Shown: piece after piece, positions 7,107-13,182 of the stretch
How the letters are laid out: the number at the start of each line of letters is the position of its first letter
Position numbering within the stretch: the stretch's first letter is position 1
Program-made: the position numbers and the translations under genes
NCBI GenBank assembly: GCA_009920595.1
Contig: RFZR01000025.1
Span: 1 to 13,182 of the forward strand
Source: Alphaproteobacteria bacterium
Lineage (GTDB): Bacteria > Pseudomonadota > Alphaproteobacteria > Rhizobiales > Beijerinckiaceae
DNA length: 13,182 nucleotides
Direction of reading: 5' to 3'
Notes under the pieces: generated by a model
What the model saw: the letters and a program-made list of their open reading frames with translations, nothing else
Databases searched by the model: none
What the model was told of the DNA's origin: nothing

Positions 7107-8102
7107 ATGTCAAACATCGCATCGCTTCATTCGCTTCATCACGCTCCCGAGCTTGGGGGGCGTCCGATGCCGCGTCCTTTCGATGCGGATTGGATCGATG
7201 AGATTCGCGTCAATCTCTCAGCCGTTGAGCGCCGCACGGCAACTTTGCCGGCTAGGCGCAGCGTGAAAAAAGACGCGCAGGCGGCGTGGCTTTTGAAAGC
7301 CGTCTCGTGCATTGATCTCACCACATTAAATGGAGATGATACGGAAGGACGTGTGCGGCGGCTTTGCGCAAAAGCGCGACAACCCATTCGTGAAGATCTC
7401 CTTCAAGCGCTCGGCATGGGTGATCACAAAATCACAACGGGCGCGATCTGCGTCTATCATCGCTTTGTAGCCGCTGCCGTAGATGCTTTAAAAGGCTCGG
7501 GAATTCCCGTTGCCGCCGTATCAACGGGCTTTCCTGCGGGCCTTGTGCCGCATGATGTGAAATTGCGTGAGATCGAAGCCTCCGTGAAGGATGGGGCACA
7601 GGAAATCGATATTGTTGTTACGCGTGAATATGTTCTGACCGGGAATTGGAAAGCGCTTTATGATGAAATGCGTGATTTCCGACAGGCCTGTGGGGACGCA
7701 CATGTGAAGGCCATTCTTGCGACAGGCGATATCAAAACGATGAAGAACATCGCCAAAGCCTCGATGGTATGCATGATGGCCGGTGCTGATTTCATCAAGA
7801 CATCGACCGGCAAAGAATCAAGCAATGCCACATTGCCCGTCTCACTCGTAATGCTGCGGATGATCCGCGATTATTATGAGCGAACCGGTTACAAAATTGG
7901 ATTCAAACCGGCAGGCGGAATTTCAGCTGCGAAAGATGTTTTGAATTATCAGATTTTAATGAAAGAAGAATTGGGTCGCCCCTGGCTTGAACCCTCTTTG
8001 TTCCGTGTCGGCGCATCAAGTCTTTTGGCCGATATCGAACGGCAACTCGAACATCACATCACAGGTCGTTATTCGGCCTATAATCGCCACCCAGTTGGAT
8101 AA
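7107..8102 (+). CDS. deoC: deoxyribose-phosphate aldolase
   Basis: Class I aldolase of the DeoC family: 2-deoxy-D-ribose 5-phosphate to glyceraldehyde 3-phosphate plus acetaldehyde, the last step of deoxynucleoside breakdown, in the cytosol. With the start at 7107 it has 331 residues, the longer form of the family. A central (beta/alpha)8 barrel shows CIDLTTLN, Asp168 in EIDIVVTRE, the Schiff-base Lys231 in FIKTSTGK and Lys267 in GFKPAGGI. These match the Asp/Lys/Lys trio of E. coli DeoC in order and approximate spacing. A GTG at 7083 is an alternative start; neither has a strong ribosome-binding site. The aldehyde dehydrogenase gene starts 4 bp after the stop, so the two are co-transcribed and the acetaldehyde can be removed at once. 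It lies 84 bp after the broken BON gene and may be read through from the FNR/FixK-type promoter. Confidence 0.94.
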   Translation: MSNIASLHSLHHAPELGGRPMPRPFDADWIDEIRVNLSAVERRTATLPARRSVKKDAQAAWLLKAVSCIDLTTLNGDDTEGRVRRLCAKARQPIREDLLQALGMGDHKITTGAICVYHRFVAAAVDALKGSGIPVAAVSTGFPAGLVPHDVKLREIEASVKDGAQEIDIVVTREYVLTGNWKALYDEMRDFRQACGDAHVKAILATGDIKTMKNIAKASMVCMMAGADFIKTSTGKESSNATLPVSLVMLRMIRDYYERTGYKIGFKPAGGISAAKDVLNYQILMKEELGRPWLEPSLFRVGASSLLADIERQLEHHITGRYSAYNRHPVG

Positions 8103-8106
8103 GAGA

Positions 8107-10491
8107 ATGAGCGTCGCGCATTATTTCGAGACCATGGATTATGGCACGGCGCCAGAAGCGGATTCAGAAGCGCGCGGCTGGCTTGCAAAACACAATCATC
8201 GCTTCGGTCATTTCATTGACGGACGCTTTGTTACCTCTACATCAAAAGCCACTTTCGAAACCAGAGAACCTGCAAGTGGAAAATCGCTCGCGGCCATCGC
8301 CAAAGGGACCAAAGCCGATATCACCAAAGCGGTTGCGGCAGCAAAATCCGCTCAGCCAAAATGGGCGAAGCTTGGGGGCGCTGCGCGTGCACGTCATCTT
8401 TATGCGTTAGCCCGCATGGTGCAGCGTCACGCGCGTTTATTTGCCGTGCTTGAAACGCTTGATAATGGCAAGCCCATCCGCGAGACCCGCGATATCGATA
8501 TTCCTCTTGTCGCGCGGCATTTTTATCATCACGCTGGTTGGGCGCAGGTCATGGATCGTGAATTTCCCGATCATGATCCCATTGGTGTTGCGGGACAAAT
8601 CATCCCGTGGAATTTTCCATTATTAATGCTCGCATGGAAAGTGGCTCCTGCGCTCGCTTTCGGCAACACAGTGGTTGTAAAGCCTGCGGAATTTACACCG
8701 CTCACGGCATTGCTCTTCGCCGAACTTGCGCATGAAGCGGGTTTGCCAAAAGGCGTGCTCAACATCGTTACGGGCGATGGCGACACTGGCGCTGCACTCG
8801 TCGACGCGCCGGTGGATAAGATTGCTTTTACGGGCTCAACCGAAGTCGGTCGCATCATTCGCGCGAAAACAGCGGGCAGCGGCAAGAAACTGACTTTGGA
8901 ACTTGGCGGTAAATCGCCCTTCATCGTCTTTGATGATGCGGATCTTGATGGCGCGGTCGAAGGTGTGATTGATGCGATTTACTTTAATCAAGGGCAAGTC
9001 TGCTGCGCCGGTTCGCGTCTCTTGGTACAAGAAGGCATTGCCAATCGCTTCGTTGATAAGCTTAAAACGCGCATGGCACATTTGCGCGTCGGCGATCCGC
9101 TGGATAAAAGCATTGATATCGGTGCGATCATTGATCCTGTGCAACGCTCGCGAATTGATGCGCTTGTGAAAAAGGGCGTGAGTGAAGGGGCTTCCCTCTT
9201 TCAACCCGATTGCAAACTCCCGAAATCTGGATGCTTCTATCCGCCGACATTGCTTACCAATGTTGCACCCGCTTCAACGGTCGCGATTGAAGAAATCTTC
9301 GGCCCAGTTCTTGTGAGCATGACTTTCCGCACGCCAGAAGAAGCGGTCGCGCTCGCCAATAATACACGTTATGGGTTGGCGGCGAGCGTATGGAGCGAAA
9401 CACTCTCCCTCGCCCTTGATATCGCACCAAAACTCAAAAGTGGCGTGGTCTGGGTCAATGCAACCAATCTCTTCGATGCATCGGTTGGCTTTGGCGGTTA
9501 TCGCGAGTCAGGCTTTGGTCGTGAAGGCGGACGCGAAGGCGCATTCGCTTATTTGAAGCCCAAAAGCCACACAAATCGAAAACTTCGAAAAGCGCTAGTC
9601 CCTCTTCGAGAAGCCACAAGCGTAACGGCACCCAATGATGCAGTGGCGATTGATCGCACCGCGAAACTCTTCATTGGCGGCAAACAAGTGCGGCCTGATG
9701 GAAATTATTCGCGTATCGTTCTTTCAGCGAAGGGAAAACGAATTGGCGAAGTGGGTGAAGGCAATCGTAAAGATATTCGGAATGCCGTGGCGGCGGCGCG
9801 AGCAGCTGAAGCCTGGTCGAAAGCCACAACACATAACCGCGCGCAAATCCTGTATTATCTTGCTGAGAACCTTTCAACCCGCGCAAACGAATTTGCCGCC
9901 CGTATTGCCGCATCAAGCGGTGTCACGCCTTCGATGGCTAAGCGCGAAGTGCAGTCTTCCATTGAACGGCTTTTCACTTATGGTGCCTATGCTGATAAAT
10001 TTGAAGGCGCTGTTCATCAACCACCTTTGCGCGGCGTGGCACTCGCCATGAAAGAATCAATCGGTGTCGTCGGGGTCATTTGTCCTGATGAAGCCCCTCT
10101 TCTTTCACTCATCAGTCTTGCAGCACCACTCATCGCCATGGGCAATCGAATTGTCTTGGTGCCGAGTGAGCGCTCGCCCCTTATCGCCACAGATTTCTAT
10201 CAAGTGATTGAAACGTCCGACGTGGCTGCAGGCGTCATTAACATTGTGACCGGATCATCACTCACGCTGGCTAAGACGCTTGCCGAACATGATGATGTTG
10301 ATGCGATTTGGGCGTTTGGCGACAGGAAGCTTTCAACACTTGTTGAAAGCTCTTCGATTGGAAATCTCAAAAGGACTTTTGTTGATGAGGGCTATGCAAC
10401 CGATTGGTTCACACCGAAAACTGCAGAAGGACCGGACTGGCTAGACCATGCGGTCGAAATTAAAAATATCTGGATCCCCTATGGGGAATAA
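8107..10491 (+). CDS. ALDH16-type two-domain aldehyde dehydrogenase
   Basis: A 794-residue protein made of two aldehyde-dehydrogenase-like halves. The N-terminal half (about 30-500) has PWNFP, the FTGSTEVGR nucleotide loop, Glu265 in LELGGKSP, and the nucleophile Cys299 in GQVCCAGSR. Glu and Cys are 34 residues apart, as in active NAD-dependent ALDHs, so it should oxidise an aldehyde to a carboxylate. The C-terminal half (about 530-794) repeats the fold (FIGGKQV, GVVGVICPDEAPLLSLI, AAGVINIVTG) but has neither catalytic Cys nor Glu. This is the architecture of ALDH16, in which the second domain is structural. The start at 8107 follows the deoC stop by 4 bp; the frame is open further upstream, but that would lie inside deoC. 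The likely substrate is acetaldehyde from DeoC, giving acetate. Confidence 0.93.
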   Translation: MSVAHYFETMDYGTAPEADSEARGWLAKHNHRFGHFIDGRFVTSTSKATFETREPASGKSLAAIAKGTKADITKAVAAAKSAQPKWAKLGGAARARHLYALARMVQRHARLFAVLETLDNGKPIRETRDIDIPLVARHFYHHAGWAQVMDREFPDHDPIGVAGQIIPWNFPLLMLAWKVAPALAFGNTVVVKPAEFTPLTALLFAELAHEAGLPKGVLNIVTGDGDTGAALVDAPVDKIAFTGSTEVGRIIRAKTAGSGKKLTLELGGKSPFIVFDDADLDGAVEGVIDAIYFNQGQVCCAGSRLLVQEGIANRFVDKLKTRMAHLRVGDPLDKSIDIGAIIDPVQRSRIDALVKKGVSEGASLFQPDCKLPKSGCFYPPTLLTNVAPASTVAIEEIFGPVLVSMTFRTPEEAVALANNTRYGLAASVWSETLSLALDIAPKLKSGVVWVNATNLFDASVGFGGYRESGFGREGGREGAFAYLKPKSHTNRKLRKALVPLREATSVTAPNDAVAIDRTAKLFIGGKQVRPDGNYSRIVLSAKGKRIGEVGEGNRKDIRNAVAAARAAEAWSKATTHNRAQILYYLAENLSTRANEFAARIAASSGVTPSMAKREVQSSIERLFTYGAYADKFEGAVHQPPLRGVALAMKESIGVVGVICPDEAPLLSLISLAAPLIAMGNRIVLVPSERSPLIATDFYQVIETSDVAAGVINIVTGSSLTLAKTLAEHDDVDAIWAFGDRKLSTLVESSSIGNLKRTFVDEGYATDWFTPKTAEGPDWLDHAVEIKNIWIPYGE

Positions 10492-10504
10492 ATAAGTCAC
10501 TCTC

Positions 10505-10510
10505 GGGAGG
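10505..10510 (+). promoter_or_regulatory. ribosome-binding site of the RbsD/FucU-like gene
   Basis: GGGAGG precedes two adjacent ATGs, at 10514 (3-base gap) and 10517 (6-base gap). The second has the better spacing and is taken as the start. Confidence 0.65.
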
Positions 10511-10516
10511 TAGATG

Positions 10517-10972
10517 ATGCTCAAGAATATCAATCCGCTTTTAAATGCCGACGTGCTTTATGCGCTGAGAGCCATGGGACATGGCGATGATCTCGTTATT
10601 GCCGACACAAATTTTCCATCGGACTCCGTGGCGCGTGAAACCAAGCTTGGTAAATTGTTGCGGATTGACAATACGACCGCGGCTGAAGCTGTTCGTGCCA
10701 TTCTCTCTGTGATGCCGCTTGATACATTCGTAGATCACGCCGCGCACCGGATGGAGATTGTTGGCTCGCCCAATGAAATTCCGAATGTTCAACAGGAAGT
10801 TCAAAAAGAGATTGATCGCGCAGAAAAGAAATCCATGCCCATGGGTACGATCGAACGCATGGCTTTTTATGAGCGGGCCAAGAAATCATACTGCGTAATT
10901 CAAACGGGCGAGACACGATTCTACGGCTGCTTTATTTTCAAAAAAGGCGTTATTCCGCCAAAACGCTCGTAA
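10517..10972 (+). CDS. RbsD/FucU family sugar mutarotase
   Basis: A 151-residue cytosolic protein of the RbsD/FucU family, which catalyses anomeric interconversion of ribose, fucose and related sugars and forms ring-shaped oligomers. The N-terminal MGHGDDLVIADTNFP carries the conserved His of the active site. The C-terminal FYERAKKSYCVIQTGE followed by YGCFIFKKGVI is the family end motif and looks more FucU-like than RbsD-like. It starts 25 bp after the aldehyde dehydrogenase stop and is probably the third gene of the deoC operon. The context suggests a 2-deoxyribose or ribose-type sugar rather than fucose, since no fucose gene is near. It converges on the deacetylase-like gene with 4 bp between stops. 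Confidence 0.9.
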   Translation: MLKNINPLLNADVLYALRAMGHGDDLVIADTNFPSDSVARETKLGKLLRIDNTTAAEAVRAILSVMPLDTFVDHAAHRMEIVGSPNEIPNVQQEVQKEIDRAEKKSMPMGTIERMAFYERAKKSYCVIQTGETRFYGCFIFKKGVIPPKRS

Positions 10973-10976
10973 AGCT

Positions 10977-11810
10977 TCAAAGCGCACGCCGATCAAGCGA
11001 CGCGAAAACCGGCGTGCTTGTCTCAAGCTTTGTGAAGGTGACGCCTTGATCCAAAAGCGCGCGGACGCCGTTTACAACGCCCGCGCCGCTTGGGCGATGG
11101 GGCTGATTCATATGAGCGATAATCACATCGCCATGCCGCGCGCGTTTCATGCGTTCCGCAACAGCGCCTGCTGAGAGTGACGCGCCTTCATCTGCATTCA
11201 AAGAAAATCCCGCGATAGAAAAGCCAAGCGATTGGATGAGCGGCAAGGCCGCAGGACTATAAAGCGCGGTGGCGCCGCGATACCATTTCGTCGCGAAACC
11301 GGTTGCTTTTTGAATGGAGTCTGCACCGCCGATCACCTCGGCTTTGATCGCGTCTTCATCGCCCGCTGTGCGAACACCAAAGATTGAGGATGTGCCAATT
11401 ACGGCTGCAACATGCTGAGCACCATGATTACCAATCGCAAAAAGATTTTGATGATCAAGAATGATTTTGAGTCCTTCGGGATTGGATCTGATCCACCGTG
11501 CCGTCAAAAACATTGTGGTAGGCACCTGCCATGAGATAAGCGCTTCAACCACTTTGCGATCAAAGCCACCAGAACAGGCATCAAGCGTAAGGGCCACAAT
11601 GCGCTCGTGATCCGAAACGAGAGACAATTTCAATGAGGGCTCAATCAATGACGAGCGATCTTGCGCGCTCGCATGTCCTCCAAGTTTCGCGGAAAAGGCA
11701 CCCACACTTAACGCCAGAAAAGAACGCCTCGACCAGTGCGCGCCACCACAACAGGTACAGAAATTGTGCAGCGCAACATCAGTAAGTCCATGGCACTTTA
11801 TTCGCGGCAA
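10977..11810 (-). CDS. Tat-exported polysaccharide deacetylase-like (NodB-fold) protein
   Basis: A NodB-homology carbohydrate-esterase-like protein, 277 residues from the chosen start. Motif 1 reads VALTLDACSGGFD, with a single Asp where classical enzymes have the pair TFDD. NHGAQH supplies the usual metal-binding His pair, WYRGATALYSP resembles motif 3, and GDVIIAHMNQP resembles the closing motif. The N-terminus has WSRRSFLAL, a twin-arginine signal, followed by a hydrophobic run ending ASAQ, so export in folded form is likely. Before it is an unusual Cys-rich lead (CHGLTDVALHNFCTCCGG). No ATG is available. TTG at 11810 with GGAG 8 bases upstream is the best start; GTG at 11819 and TTG at 11972 also keep the frame. 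The likely reaction is N- or O-deacetylation of an envelope glycan, but the altered motif 1 makes the substrate uncertain. Confidence 0.75.
   Translation of the reverse strand: MPRIKCHGLTDVALHNFCTCCGGAHWSRRSFLALSVGAFSAKLGGHASAQDRSSLIEPSLKLSLVSDHERIVALTLDACSGGFDRKVVEALISWQVPTTMFLTARWIRSNPEGLKIILDHQNLFAIGNHGAQHVAAVIGTSSIFGVRTAGDEDAIKAEVIGGADSIQKATGFATKWYRGATALYSPAALPLIQSLGFSIAGFSLNADEGASLSAGAVAERMKRARHGDVIIAHMNQPHRPSGAGVVNGVRALLDQGVTFTKLETSTPVFASLDRRAL
10984..11017 (+). terminator. possible hairpin terminator downstream of the mutarotase gene
   Basis: GCACGCCG (10984-10991) and CGGCGTGC (11010-11017) form a perfect 8-bp stem with an 18-base loop, followed by TTGT. It lies just after the mutarotase stop, inside the 3' end of the convergent deacetylase-like gene. 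The loop is long and the T-run is weak, so this is only a candidate. Confidence 0.3.
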
Positions 11811-12036
11811 GGACGGCACTCCAAAAAGAAGACGAAAAGCCAAAAATGAGACCGGTGTCTCTTTGACGTCCTGCGATAACGCCAAAAAGCGAAGATTTCG
11901 TGAAAATTTGACGTTTTTAATGCGTTTTTGATGAAAGTTCGGGCTTGATCCGAAATGCAACAAATGTCTCAATCAGGAAATCAAAAAGCCGCACCGGAAA
12001 CCGGGCGGTGCAAAGACCAACAGGGAGGACTGCGCG
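11811..12036. other. divergent intergenic region with no clear operator
   Basis: If the TTG start at 11810 is right, about 225 bp separate the deacetylase-like gene from the isomerase gene. The stretch near 11880-11940 is A+T-rich and is a likely place for promoters. I found no full FNR/FixK box, no clear -35/-10 pair and no RNA gene here. GGGAGG at 12023-12028 is the ribosome-binding site of the isomerase gene. Confidence 0.5.
11819..11822 (-). promoter_or_regulatory. ribosome-binding site supporting a TTG start
   Basis: GGAG on the minus strand, 8 bases before the in-frame TTG at 11810. It is the only good site found near the start of the deacetylase-like gene, where no ATG is in frame. 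The A+T-rich stretch upstream (about 11823-11940) is then leader and promoter rather than coding. Confidence 0.45.
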
Positions 12037-13095
12037 ATGGCAACCAACATCAAAGGACCGGCTATTTTTCTGGCGCAATTTGCAGGCGACAAAAAGCCAT
12101 TCAACTCATTCGATGCGATTTGCAAATGGGCGGGTGGTCTTGGTTACAAAGGCGTTCAAATTCCAACATGGGATGGTCGACTTTTCGATTTGAAAAAAGC
12201 CGCGTCGTCGAAGACCTATTGCGATGAAATCAAAGGCATTGCCAAAAAGCATGGCGTCGAAGTCACAGAGCTCTCAACCCATCTTCAAGGTCAGCTCGTC
12301 GCTGTAAATCCAGCCTTCGATGAAGCTTTCGATGCATTCGCCCCCAAAGAAGTGCATGGCAAGCCAAAAGCGCGGCAAGAATGGGCTGTGGATCAAATGA
12401 TGCTTGGCGCGAAAGCTTCAAAGAATTTGGGTCTTCATGCGAGCGTGACGTTCTCCGGCGCTTTGGCTTGGCCTTTTGCGTATCCTTGGCCGCAACGTCC
12501 AAATGGTATGATCGATGCCGCTTTTGCAGAACTCGCAAAACGTTGGAAGCCGATTCTGAATGCCTATGACGAAGTGGGTTGCGATGTCTGCTATGAAATT
12601 CATCCGGGTGAAGATCTCTTTGATGGCACGACCTTCGAACGTTTTGTTGATGCCGTGAAAGGCCATAAGCGCGCCTGCATCAATTATGACCCTTCGCATT
12701 TTGTTTTGCAGCAGCTCGATTATCTCGATTTCATCGATATCTATCATGAGCGCATCAAAGCCTTCCATGTGAAAGATGCTGAATTTAATCCGACAGGTCG
12801 CCAAGGTGTTTATTCGGGCTATTCAAATTGGGTTGAACGCGCAGGTCGCTTCCGCTCACTTGGTGATGGGCAGGTGGATTTCGCTGGCATCTTCTCGAAG
12901 CTCGCGCAGTACAATTATTCGAGCTGGGCTGTGCTTGAATGGGAATGCTGCCTGAAACATCCCGAAGATGGTGCAAAAGAAGGCGCACCCTTCATTCAAA
13001 GCCATCTCATTCGCGTCACTGAAAAAGCATTCGATGATTTTGCCGGCGGCGGTACCGACAAGGCGCAAATCAATCGCATGTTGGGCATTCGATAA
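12037..13095 (+). CDS. TIM-barrel sugar (phosphate) isomerase/epimerase
   Basis: A 352-residue protein of the xylose-isomerase-like/AP-endonuclease-2 superfamily, a metal-dependent (beta/alpha)8 barrel that isomerises or epimerises sugars and inosose-type polyols. The expected metal-ligand set is visible: Glu187 in CYEIHPGEDL, Asp218 in NYDPSH, His244 in FHVKDAEF, and Glu301 in VLEWEC. His221 follows in the Asp motif. A strong GGGAGG ribosome-binding site lies 8 bases before the ATG. The next gene, an oxidoreductase of the Gfo/Idh/MocA family, begins 14 bases after the stop. This pairing is common in operons that oxidise and isomerise sugars or inositol, so an inosose- or ketosugar-like substrate is plausible but not shown. 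Superfamily certain, exact reaction unknown. Confidence 0.9.
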   Translation: MATNIKGPAIFLAQFAGDKKPFNSFDAICKWAGGLGYKGVQIPTWDGRLFDLKKAASSKTYCDEIKGIAKKHGVEVTELSTHLQGQLVAVNPAFDEAFDAFAPKEVHGKPKARQEWAVDQMMLGAKASKNLGLHASVTFSGALAWPFAYPWPQRPNGMIDAAFAELAKRWKPILNAYDEVGCDVCYEIHPGEDLFDGTTFERFVDAVKGHKRACINYDPSHFVLQQLDYLDFIDIYHERIKAFHVKDAEFNPTGRQGVYSGYSNWVERAGRFRSLGDGQVDFAGIFSKLAQYNYSSWAVLEWECCLKHPEDGAKEGAPFIQSHLIRVTEKAFDDFAGGGTDKAQINRMLGIR

Positions 13096-13109
13096 AAGAG
13101 AGATCTCTC

Positions 13110-13182
13110 ATGGCAATCACAGGAAAAGATGACGGCAAAAGAGATGGCCGTATTCGCTTAGGCATGGTGGGCGGTGGTGAAG
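13110..13182 (+). CDS. Gfo/Idh/MocA family oxidoreductase, N-terminus (3' partial)
   Basis: Only 24 codons are present before the window ends. They read MAITGKDDGKRD, then GRIRLGMVGGGE, a Rossmann-type glycine-rich strand of the form seen at the start of Gfo/Idh/MocA NAD(P)-dependent sugar dehydrogenases. It begins 14 bases after the isomerase stop, with AGAGAG before the ATG as a weak ribosome-binding site, and should be in the same operon. The family call rests on the glycine motif and the neighbour. Confidence 0.72.
   Translation, partial: MAITGKDDGKRDGRIRLGMVGGGE

Noticed and set aside
7987..8106. N-terminal extension of the aldehyde dehydrogenase back to 7987
   Set aside because: The extension lies entirely within deoC in another frame; the ATG at 8107, 4 bp after the deoC stop, fits family N-termini.
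10473..10488. TCCCC-TAT-GGGGA inverted repeat at the end of the aldehyde dehydrogenase gene
   Set aside because: It is within the last codons, has a short stem with a 3-base loop and no T-run; probably chance.
11936..11980. TTGATCCGAAATGC near the isomerase gene as a third FNR/FixK box
   Set aside because: Only the left half-site matches; the right half does not fit ATCAA.

Overview
The window looks like chromosomal DNA of an alphaproteobacterium, probably from the Rhizobiales side. The reasons are a class I-type PHA synthase, a BON-domain gene and a CBS-tailed site-2-protease-like gene close together, a deoC plus ALDH16-type aldehyde dehydrogenase pair, FNR/FixK-type boxes, and roughly even base composition. 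This placement is inferred from family resemblance only. There is no rRNA, tRNA, CRISPR array, insertion sequence or phage gene. Coding density is high and no gene-free stretch exceeds 300 bases.

Layout, left to right. (1) 1-483 (+): the C-terminal end of a CBS-domain protein, converging within 2 bp on the next gene. (2) 486-3937 (-): a leftward operon of a BenE-type transporter, a class III PLP aminotransferase and an SDR oxidoreductase, which fits import of a small organic acid or amine-related compound followed by transamination and carbonyl redox. (3) 3938-4114: a divergent intergenic region with a near-perfect FNR/FixK box. (4) 4133-6378 (+): a small secreted LTxxQ/Spy-like protein overlapping by ATGA a PHA synthase with a complete Cys-Asp-His triad. 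(5) 6379-7022 (+): a perfect FNR/FixK box with a matching -10 element, then a multi-BON-domain gene broken by an out-of-frame internal deletion. (6) 7107-10972 (+): deoxyribose-phosphate aldolase, a two-domain ALDH16-like aldehyde dehydrogenase and an RbsD/FucU-family mutarotase. Together they can take deoxyribose 5-phosphate to glyceraldehyde 3-phosphate plus acetaldehyde, and acetaldehyde to acetate. (7) 10977-11810 (-): a Tat-exported polysaccharide-deacetylase-like protein converging within 4 bp on the mutarotase gene. (8) 12037-13182 (+): a TIM-barrel sugar isomerase/epimerase followed by the first codons of a Gfo/Idh/MocA oxidoreductase, a common sugar or polyol catabolism pair.

The most notable signals are the two FNR/FixK-like boxes (6384-6397, 10/10; 4046-4059, 9/10) in front of the PHA synthase and BON transcription units, which suggest low-oxygen control of carbon storage and perhaps of the downstream deoxyribose genes. 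The next is the BON gene: it keeps its promoter and ribosome-binding site but has lost most of its first BON domain and its reading frame. The third is the tight coupling of a secreted Spy-like protein to a cytosolic PHA synthase. I see no clear wholly new defence or mobile system here.
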